A DNA stretch of 22,668 nt. Source: Alphaproteobacteria bacterium (lineage in GTDB: Bacteria; Pseudomonadota; Alphaproteobacteria; Micropepsales; Micropepsaceae). The first letter of the stretch is position 1. Each line of letters opens with the position of its first letter. The position numbers and the translations under genes were made by a program. The DNA lies in NCBI GenBank assembly GCA_017307315.1, contig JAFKFF010000220.1, positions 1,922-24,589 on the forward strand. The letters run 5' to 3'. The notes under the pieces were generated by a model that did not search any database, was not told where the DNA came from, and saw only the letters and a list, made by a program, of their open reading frames with translations. Positions 7,754 through 13,537 of the stretch are shown in pieces.

Positions 7754-8557
7754 ATGGGAACGCGCGTGCCCGCACGTTGGGCAATGGCGGCGTGCGCCTG
7801 GGTCTTTTTCACGCTCGCGGCCTGGTTTCTCATGTCGGCCGCGACGCGTCTTCTCACGCTCGCGGTGCTGGCGGGCGGGGCCGGCATCGCGCTGGCGTAC
7901 GAACTGGGCCGAAAGCACGACCGGCGCTGGCGCCTGGCGGCCGCGCTCGTCGCCGCCTGGGCTGCTGGCACCGTCACGCTTTCTGTCGTCAACCGGTTCG
8001 CGCCGCGCGAACAGGCAGTGGAGGGCCCGCTGATCGCCGCGTCCGCGCCGATGCCGCGAACGGCGTGCGACGGCGATGCCGTGATGAAAGAGCCGGACCG
8101 GCTGCTGATGATTTTCGGCCGGGACGCCGTGATCGGGGAGGGGCCCGGGCCTTTCATGCCTGCGCGGGTGGGAACCTGTCCGGTCCTGCGCATCACCAGA
8201 ACGGCGGCTGGCCTCATGATCAATGCCTTCGGCTTCGATTCCGACGACAATGTCGTCTACCGCATCCGGGACAACCGCTTCGAGCAGATCATAGGCGGAT
8301 TTTTGAAAGGCGCGCGCCCGGATAAGAGCACCTTGGCGATCGTCGACGACCGCGGCACGGAAGTCGCGGCCATCCGCTATTTGAACCCGAACGCGGTCCG
8401 CATTTCCGGCACGTTCCGCTGCGGAGACACCAAGCCGGTACGGATCGCGCGCGACGATGTCCGCATAGGCGGGCGAGCGGCCGGCGCGCGTCCCCGCGCG
8501 CATATCAAGGCGGGGACGTCTTATGGCATTGCCTATGCGGGTGGGGGCTCCCGATAA
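7754..8557 (+). CDS. Uncharacterised three-helix membrane protein with a soluble C-terminal domain
   Basis: I do not recognise this 267-residue protein. The start is chosen at the ATG preceded by AAAGGA; an upstream in-frame extension to 7706 has no ribosome binding site. Three hydrophobic helices are visible near residues 10-28, 32-46 and 58-74. A soluble domain of about 190 residues follows, containing three cysteines (TACDGD, GTCPVL, FRCGDT). The soluble part has alternating hydrophobic strands such as LMINAFGFDSDDNVVYRI and TLAIVDDRGTEVAAIRYL, suggesting a beta-rich fold. The side on which it lies is uncertain. The gene is 66 bases after the PadR-linked membrane protein on the same strand and may be its third cassette member. 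The 233 bases after it hold no supported gene, only the fe operon control region. Confidence 0.75.
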   Translation: MGTRVPARWAMAACAWVFFTLAAWFLMSAATRLLTLAVLAGGAGIALAYELGRKHDRRWRLAAALVAAWAAGTVTLSVVNRFAPREQAVEGPLIAASAPMPRTACDGDAVMKEPDRLLMIFGRDAVIGEGPGPFMPARVGTCPVLRITRTAAGLMINAFGFDSDDNVVYRIRDNRFEQIIGGFLKGARPDKSTLAIVDDRGTEVAAIRYLNPNAVRISGTFRCGDTKPVRIARDDVRIGGRAAGARPRAHIKAGTSYGIAYAGGGSR

Positions 8558-8721
8558 CCGCGCCGGGGAGCGGATCGTCGCCATCTGCGGCATTTGAGCC
8601 GGCACGGGCATCAATGTCTTTTGGCTGGTAGCAGGGAGCGCCAGCCCAGATGCTTGAATATACAAGAAAATCCAGTCGTCCTGCGGTGGGCGGCGGGCGG
8701 AGGAAAGCGTTTCCCCGCTCT

Positions 8722-8739
8722 CTTGCGGGCTATCGCAAG
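8722..8739 (+). repeat. Second TTGCG/CGCAA dyad upstream of feoA
   Basis: CTTGCG (8722-8727) and CGCAAG (8734-8739) form a perfect inverted repeat around a six-base spacer. It uses the same TTGCG/CGCAA arms as the Fur-like operator downstream but with one base less between arms. The two centres are about 31-32 bases apart, near three helical turns. TTGCGG (8723-8728) could also be a -35, with TAGAAA (8746-8751) as the -10 after 17 bases. That would place the downstream palindrome over the transcription start. Confidence 0.4.
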
Positions 8740-8751
8740 GTCGGATAGAAA

Positions 8752-8772
8752 AATTGCGACTAATTCGCAATT
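8752..8772 (+). promoter_or_regulatory. Fur-type operator in front of feoAB
   Basis: AATTGCGA (8752-8759) and TCGCAATT (8765-8772) are perfect inverted arms around CTAAT. The TTGCGA-N5-TCGCAA layout resembles, from memory, alphaproteobacterial Fur sites, and the downstream genes are the classic Fur target feoAB. It ends 18 bases before the feoA start codon. Repression by iron-loaded Fur is the expected mode; the regulator itself is not in the window. Confidence 0.75.
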
Positions 8773-8790
8773 ACTTCAGGAACCGTCTCT

Positions 8791-9051
8791 GTGCGTTTGA
8801 GCGATTTGGGAAAAGGCGACTGCGGCCACATCCGGGGGCTCACCCCGGAAGGTCATGACGGTCCCGATGAAATCGGCCATGCCGAGCTGGAACGGCGGCT
8901 GCTGGAGATGGGATTCGTCGAAGGCGCGCGGTTCCAGATTTTGCACGAGGGTCTGGTCGGCCGCGATCCCATCGCGCTGAAGCTGGACGACATGCGGGTC
9001 GCGCTGCGCCGCCGCGAGGCGGGCGCCATCCTGGTGGAACGCGACAGCTGA
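8791..9051 (+). CDS. feoA: Ferrous iron transport protein A
   Basis: This 86-residue cytoplasmic SH3-like protein supports the FeoB transporter. The family pattern is clear: a short N-terminal MRLSDLGKGDCGHIRGL strand pair, the helix ELERRLLEMGFVEGARFQIL, then DPIALKLDDMRVALRRREAGAILVE. The likely start is GTG at 8791 with AGGAA eight bases upstream. It is separated from feoB by one base, so the two are certainly one operon. A Fur-like palindrome lies directly upstream, predicting induction in iron-limited cells. It is close to the usual FeoA length. Confidence 0.94.
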   Translation: MRLSDLGKGDCGHIRGLTPEGHDGPDEIGHAELERRLLEMGFVEGARFQILHEGLVGRDPIALKLDDMRVALRRREAGAILVERDS

Positions 9052-9052
9052 G

Positions 9053-10915
9053 ATGAGCGAAGCAACCCTGGGCACCCGCGTTGCGCTGGTGGGAAATCCC
9101 AATTCCGGCAAGACCTCGCTGTTCAACGCGCTGACCGGCGCGCGGCAGAAAGTGGCCAACTATCCGGGCGTCACCGTGGAGCGCAAGGAAGGCTCGGCCG
9201 TCACGCCGAACGGGCTTCGCGTTTCGGTGGTCGATCTTCCGGGCACCTATTCCTTGCGCGCCAGAAGTCCCGACGAAGCGGTGACCCGCGATGTGGTGCT
9301 GGGTCGTTTCGCCGGCGAAGTCTCGCCCGAGGTGCTGGTCTGCGTCGCCGATGCCACCAACTTGCGTCTGGTGTTGCGCCTGGCGCTGGAGCTGAAATCG
9401 GTAGGCCGGCCGCTGGTCCTGGCCCTCAACATGTTCGACATCGCCGAGAAGCAGGGCATCCGCATCGATCGCGAGGGCCTGGCCGAGGCGCTGGGCATTC
9501 CCGTGGTCACCACCGTGGCGGTGCGCAAGCGCGGACTGGACGATCTGCTCCGGCAGGTGGACGCGCTCGCCTCTCAAGGCAAGGCGGCCGCCATCTCCAC
9601 CTGGCATGAACCGTCGGCGGCGGAAATCCGGCAGGCGCACAAGGAAGCCGAGCGCATCATGCGCACCTATGTGAAGCCGCCCTTGCGTCCCGATACCTGG
9701 ACCGGGCGGCTGGATTCGGTGTTGCTGCATCCGGTGGCCGGCACGCTCATCCTGATGCTGGTGCTGTTCCTGATGTTCCAGGCGGTGTTCAGCTGGGCCA
9801 CGCCGGTGATGGACATGATCGATGCGGGCTTCGCCTGGCTGGGCCAGGCGGTGGCGCAATATGTCCCCGACGGGCTCCTGCGCAGCTTCCTGGCCGACGG
9901 CCTGATCGCGGGCGTCGGCAGCGTGGTGGTGTTCCTGCCGCAGATCCTGATCCTCTTCTTCTTCATCATTCTTCTGGAGGATTTCGCCTACATGGCGCGG
10001 GCCGCGTTCCTGATGGACCGGCTGATGGGCGTCACCGGGCTGCATGGGCGCGCCTTCATCCCGCTGCTGTCGAGTTTCGCCTGCGCCATTCCCGGCATCA
10101 TGTCGGCGCGGGTGATCGACAACAAGCGCGACCGCCTCACCACCATCCTGGTGGCGCCGCTCACCACCTGCTCGGCCCGCATCCCCGTCTATACGCTGAT
10201 CATTTCGGCCTTCATTCCCAACCGGCTGGTCTGGGGCTTTGCCAATCTGCAAGGGTTGGTGATGTTCGGGCTTTATGCGGCGGGCATCGGCAGCGCCCTG
10301 ATTGTGGCCTTCGTGATCCGCAAGCTGATCTGGCGCAGCGCCACCGAGCCGTTCCTGATCGAGCTTCCCGCCTACAAGGTGCCTGATCCCAAGAATGTGG
10401 CGCGTGGCGTGCTGCAGCGCGGCCAGATTTTTCTCAAGCGCGCGGGCACCACCATCGCTTCGATGATGGTTCTGATCTGGTTCCTGTCGAGCTTCCCCGG
10501 GGCGCCGGCCGATGCGACCCAGCCCGCCATCGATTACAGCTTCGCCGGCATGATCGGCCATGTGATGGGCCCTTTGCTGGCGCCGATCGGATTCTCCTGG
10601 CAGATGGCGGTGGCGCTGATCCCCGGCATGGCGGCGCGCGAAGTCGCGGTGGCGGCTTTGGGCACGGTCTATGCCGTGAGCGGCGAAGACACCGGCTCGC
10701 TGGCCGCGACCCTGGCGCATCAATGGCCGCTGGCCTCGGCGCTGGCTTTCCTGGCCTGGTATGTTTTCGCGCCGCAATGCATGTCGACCCTGGCGGTGGT
10801 GCGGCGCGAGACCGGCACCTGGTTCTGGCCGGGCGTGATGTTCGCCTACATGCTGGCGCTGGCCTATGTCGCCGCCTTCATCGTCTTTCGTGTCGCGGTT
10901 TCTCTGGGCGCCTGA
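9053..10915 (+). CDS. feoB: Ferrous iron transporter FeoB
   Basis: This 620-residue inner-membrane Fe(II) permease has an N-terminal G domain. G1 is GNPNSGKT (residues 14-21), G3 is DLPG (61-64) and G4 is NMFD (126-129). The NYPGVTVE segment (36-43) is the family's switch region. A helical insertion domain follows, then the membrane part from about residue 220. The first Gate motif includes Cys373 in TTCSARIPVY, and a second Gate-like region is GMAAREVAVAALG. The C-terminus contains PQCMSTLAVVRRE. It is shorter than the roughly 770-residue E. coli protein but has all core elements. No FeoC gene follows; the next gene is an unrelated peptidase 57 bases on. Regulation is expected through the shared operator upstream of feoA. 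Confidence 0.96.
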   Translation: MSEATLGTRVALVGNPNSGKTSLFNALTGARQKVANYPGVTVERKEGSAVTPNGLRVSVVDLPGTYSLRARSPDEAVTRDVVLGRFAGEVSPEVLVCVADATNLRLVLRLALELKSVGRPLVLALNMFDIAEKQGIRIDREGLAEALGIPVVTTVAVRKRGLDDLLRQVDALASQGKAAAISTWHEPSAAEIRQAHKEAERIMRTYVKPPLRPDTWTGRLDSVLLHPVAGTLILMLVLFLMFQAVFSWATPVMDMIDAGFAWLGQAVAQYVPDGLLRSFLADGLIAGVGSVVVFLPQILILFFFIILLEDFAYMARAAFLMDRLMGVTGLHGRAFIPLLSSFACAIPGIMSARVIDNKRDRLTTILVAPLTTCSARIPVYTLIISAFIPNRLVWGFANLQGLVMFGLYAAGIGSALIVAFVIRKLIWRSATEPFLIELPAYKVPDPKNVARGVLQRGQIFLKRAGTTIASMMVLIWFLSSFPGAPADATQPAIDYSFAGMIGHVMGPLLAPIGFSWQMAVALIPGMAAREVAVAALGTVYAVSGEDTGSLAATLAHQWPLASALAFLAWYVFAPQCMSTLAVVRRETGTWFWPGVMFAYMLALAYVAAFIVFRVAVSLGA

Positions 10916-10948
10916 TCGCCGCGAAAAAGACATTGCGCCCATGCTATG

Positions 10949-10966
10949 CTCCGGCGAAGCCGGAGG
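10949..10966 (+). promoter_or_regulatory. Hairpin enclosing the ribosome binding site of the zinc peptidase gene
   Basis: CTCCGGC (10949-10955) pairs with GCCGGAG (10959-10965) across a three-base GAA loop. The 3' arm contains most of the GGAGG (10962-10966) that serves the ATG at 10973. Folding would hide the ribosome binding site. TATGCT at 10945-10950 might be a -10, but no convincing -35 accompanies it. Confidence 0.45.
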
Positions 10967-10972
10967 TGCCGC

Positions 10973-11827
10973 ATGCGTCTTGACGATCTTCGTCCCACCG
11001 AGAATGTCGATGACCGCCGCGGCAGAGGCGGCTTCGGCGGGCCGCGCCTGGCGGTGGGCGGCGGCGGGCTGGGCCTGGTCGCCATTCTGGTGATTTCCTG
11101 GCTGGCCGGTGTCGATCCGATGCAGTTTCTGGCAGGCGGCGGCCCCGATGCGGGCTATGGGCCGGCGCAGATGCAAAATTCGGGTGCGCCGCGAGCCGAC
11201 GACGACGAATATCGCTTCGCCCGCCAGATCGTGGGATCGGCGGAGGATGTCTGGTCTCCGATCTTGCGCGGCGAAGGCGCCTCCTTCAGCCCGGCGACGC
11301 TCACCACCTATGACCGGACCACGCCCACGAGTTGCGGCACCGGCTCGTCGTCGGCCGGACCCTTCTATTGTCCCGCCGATGGCCGGATCTATCTCGACCT
11401 CTCCTTTTTCGACGAGCTGCGCGACCGCTTCGGTGCGCCGGGAGAGTTCGCCCGCGCCTATGTGATCGCGCACGAATATGGCCATCATATCCAGAACCTG
11501 CTGGGGGTGATGGACCGTCACGCCCAGGGCTCGCGCGGCGCCGACAGCGATTCGGTGCGGACGGAACTGCAGGCGGATTGCTATGCCGGTGTCTGGGCGA
11601 ACCATGCCGACCAGCAATTTCAGATCCTGCAAACCGGCGATGTCGAACAGGGCCTGGCGGCGGCCTCGGCGGTGGGCGACGACACGCTGGAACAGCAGGC
11701 GCAAGGCTATGTGGTGCCCGATTCCTTCACCCACGGCACCAGCGCGCAGAGAATGCGCTGGTTTCAGCAGGGGCTGCGGTCGGGCGACCTGAAAGCCTGC
11801 GATACTTTCGCCGCCGCGAGGCTGTGA
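10973..11827 (+). CDS. ypfJ: Neutral zinc metallopeptidase, YpfJ family
   Basis: This 284-residue protein opens with MRLDDLRPTENVDDRRG, the hallmark N-terminus of the YpfJ-type zinc peptidases, and this fixes the start. A single hydrophobic segment around residues 29-43 anchors it in the inner membrane with the catalytic part probably in the periplasm. The zinc site is HEYGHH (His167, Glu168, His171), with Glu198 in RTELQADCYAG as the probable third ligand. A Gly/Ser-rich stretch and CGTGSSSAGPFYCPADGRIYLDL lie before the active site, as is usual in the family. The physiological substrate of the family is not established to my knowledge. It follows feoB on the same strand, but the link to iron is probably only positional. 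Confidence 0.92.
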   Translation: MRLDDLRPTENVDDRRGRGGFGGPRLAVGGGGLGLVAILVISWLAGVDPMQFLAGGGPDAGYGPAQMQNSGAPRADDDEYRFARQIVGSAEDVWSPILRGEGASFSPATLTTYDRTTPTSCGTGSSSAGPFYCPADGRIYLDLSFFDELRDRFGAPGEFARAYVIAHEYGHHIQNLLGVMDRHAQGSRGADSDSVRTELQADCYAGVWANHADQQFQILQTGDVEQGLAAASAVGDDTLEQQAQGYVVPDSFTHGTSAQRMRWFQQGLRSGDLKACDTFAAARL

Positions 11828-11829
11828 TC

Positions 11830-11866
11830 GGAAGAGCCGCCGGGCGGATGCCCCGGCGGCTCTTCC
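11830..11866. terminator. Bidirectional stem between convergent genes
   Basis: A perfect 15-base stem (11830-11844 with 11852-11866) closes a seven-base loop. It lies two bases after the zinc peptidase stop and seven bases from the stop of the convergent hydrolase gene. Neither side has a long T-run, so it may act as a weak bidirectional terminator or protect both transcript ends. Confidence 0.7.
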
Positions 11867-11873
11867 GTCCTAA

Positions 11874-12740
11874 TCAGACCAAGGACGCCTTGTACATGGT
11901 GCCGAGATTGGACCAGGCACGTTCGGCCTCGGCTTCGTTGTAGACGGCGCCGCCTTTCACGCACCAGCCATGATTGGCGGCATAGACTTCCACCGTCGCC
12001 GGACGGCCCGCGGCGGCGAACGCCGCTTTCAGCTCGTCCTTCATCTGCGGCTGCTGCGCATCGTCGTTCTGCGCGTGGCAAACCAGATAGGTGGCATTGG
12101 TCTTTGCGATCAGAAGGTGCGGGCTGTTGGCCTCCTTGGTCACCAGGCCATTGCCGCCATGGAAGCTTCCCACCGCGCCGATGCGGTCGGGAACCGCCGC
12201 CGCCGTGCGGAAGGAGAGCGATCCGCCCATGCAATAGCCTTGCACGCCGGCCTTCCTGCCTTTGGCGGTTTGCGGCTGGGCATCGAGGAAGGCCAGATAG
12301 GCTTTGGCGTCGCTGGCGACGCCGCTATCGGTCATCGCGTTGCGATAGCCGGTGAGGCGGGCGCGCTGCTCGGTATTGCCGAAATCGAAATTGTCGCCGA
12401 TCACCGGCGCCTTGGCCGAGCGGTAGAAGGGATTTGGCACCAGCACGACAAAGCCCTGCTCGGAAAGCCGCCGGCCCATGTCGCGGAAGGCGGGACGCAG
12501 GCCCATGATGTCGGGCCAGATCAGCACGGCCGGCCACTGGCCCTGACCGGCGGGATGATAGAGAACCGCATCGCAGGAGCCGTCGGCGGTCGTCACCGTC
12601 ACGTCTTGTTCCACCACATTGGATTGGGCCAGGGCCGCGCCGCTCGCCATGCCGGCGGCCCCCAGGGTCATCAGGCCGAAGGCGCGCCGCGAGAGGCGGG
12701 AATCGGTGACCAGACCGGGATGAATGAACTCATCGCACAT
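11874..12740 (-). CDS. Tat-exported dienelactone hydrolase family protein
   Basis: This 288-residue alpha/beta hydrolase has the cysteine-type nucleophile of dienelactone hydrolases. Cys170 is in GYCMGG, Asp226 or Asp227 in HAQNDD, and His257 in NHGWC. It begins with a twin-arginine signal (SRRAFG at residues 17-22, then a hydrophobic run ending ALA-Q at 38/39). The enzyme is therefore probably periplasmic, whereas the classic chlorocatechol-pathway enzyme is cytosolic. The ATG at 12740 has GGAGGA at good spacing; a GTG three bases earlier is too close to it. No other aromatic-ring degradation gene of that pathway is nearby, so the true substrate is open. It lies downstream of the thioesterase on the same strand, behind its own probable promoter. 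Confidence 0.9.
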   Translation of the reverse strand: MCDEFIHPGLVTDSRLSRRAFGLMTLGAAGMASGAALAQSNVVEQDVTVTTADGSCDAVLYHPAGQGQWPAVLIWPDIMGLRPAFRDMGRRLSEQGFVVLVPNPFYRSAKAPVIGDNFDFGNTEQRARLTGYRNAMTDSGVASDAKAYLAFLDAQPQTAKGRKAGVQGYCMGGSLSFRTAAAVPDRIGAVGSFHGGNGLVTKEANSPHLLIAKTNATYLVCHAQNDDAQQPQMKDELKAAFAAAGRPATVEVYAANHGWCVKGGAVYNEAEAERAWSNLGTMYKASLV

Positions 12741-12795
12741 CACATTCCTCCATTGTTATGCTTGTTGCGGGTGCTGCGCCGATATGTTGCGGCAA

Positions 12796-12824
12796 AGCAA
12801 AGAAGGGCGTGTGAACGCTGTCAA
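12796..12824 (-). promoter_or_regulatory. Probable promoter of the dienelactone hydrolase-like gene
   Basis: Reading the minus strand, a consensus TTGACA (12824-12819) is followed by 17 bases and TTTGCT (12801-12796). The -10 is weak. The predicted leader is about 50 bases long and includes the GGAGGA ribosome binding site before 12740. Confidence 0.4.
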
Positions 12825-12881
12825 GCGGTTCCGGGCGGGCGCCGCCGCTTTTTGTGACAACGCGGCTGCAAAAAAACCCCG

Positions 12882-13373
12882 CTATCCGCACATCTCCTTG
12901 TAGGCGGAAAGCGCCTCCTTCAGGGTCGGCGGGATGTTGATCGCGTTGCGGGTGCTCAGCGAGGTGGTCACCATCACCAGCCGGCAGCGCATGATCTCCT
13001 CGATCTCGCGGACGCAATGAACGGAAAAGATCACCGAGGTCCGCCCGACATGCTCGACCAGCACGGTGAATTGCAGCCTGTCGCCCATCAGCGCGGGACG
13101 GAAGAAATCGGTATCGACGCTTTTGTAGCCGAGGCCGATATGCTCCTTCAGGAACATCCCGTGATAGTCGATGCGCAGTTGCTGCAGGAAGAAATCCTCG
13201 ATCACCCCATGCACCATGTTGATGAAGCTGGGCGTGTAGACATTCCCGGCCGCGTCGCAATCCGAAAAGCGCGCCATCCGGGTGGCGGACCAGGCATCGT
13301 CGGGATAGTCGCGGGGGTGGATCGGATAAGGCCGCTCCCGGCCTTTCGGCAATGTCAATTTTGCAGCAACCAT
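12882..13373 (-). CDS. Acyl-CoA thioesterase, 4HBT/YbgC-like hotdog fold
   Basis: This 163-residue protein should hydrolyse an acyl-CoA thioester in the cytoplasm. The 4HBT signature is seen at FSDCDAAGNVYTPSFINM, where Asp40 is the likely catalytic residue. The helix VIEDFF and the strand block LGYKSVDTDFFRPALMGDRLQFTVLVEHVGRTSVIFSVHCV follow. I chose ATG 13373 because the extra upstream residues are low-quality and Arg-rich; the ribosome binding site is weak (GGGGA further upstream). Seven T residues follow GGGG just after the stop on this strand (12876-12870), which may help termination, although no clean stem precedes them. It is divergent from the DUF748 gene. The acyl substrate is unknown. 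Confidence 0.85.
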   Translation of the reverse strand: MVAAKLTLPKGRERPYPIHPRDYPDDAWSATRMARFSDCDAAGNVYTPSFINMVHGVIEDFFLQQLRIDYHGMFLKEHIGLGYKSVDTDFFRPALMGDRLQFTVLVEHVGRTSVIFSVHCVREIEEIMRCRLVMVTTSLSTRNAINIPPTLKEALSAYKEMCG

Positions 13374-13453
13374 GACGGGCAATCCCCGCAAATGAGGGTC
13401 CACATGGTGTGCGACAGTAATACAAGCGCGGCGAAAATGCCTTGTCTTCCTGT

Positions 13454-13474
13454 GAAGGGGCCGCGCGGCCCTTC
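13454..13474. repeat. Near-perfect palindrome in a divergent gene interval
   Basis: GAAGGGGCCGC at the left and GCGGCCCTTC at the right form an inverted repeat of ten pairs, with one extra G in the left arm. It sits between the divergent thioesterase (start 13373) and DUF748 (start about 13538) genes. A second small stem, GCGGG/CCCGC, is at 13489-13504. An operator or an RNA stem in the DUF748 leader are both possible. If DUF748 actually starts at 13442, the palindrome would be coding. Confidence 0.35.
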
Positions 13475-13537
13475 GCGTCATTGCGCCAGCGGGAAAATGC
13501 CCGCATCATCGCCCCGATATGGCTGGCATGTCGTCCC

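Noticed and set aside
8594..8800. A 68-codon open frame between the orphan membrane protein and feoA
   Set aside because: It spans the Fur-like operator and overlaps the feoA start; no ribosome binding site or protein motif was seen.
8840..11734. A 964-codon open frame on the minus strand opposite feoB and the zinc peptidase
   Set aside because: Its translation is His/Arg/Gln-rich and low in structure, as expected from the antisense of GC-rich coding DNA, while the plus strand carries clear FeoB and YpfJ motifs.
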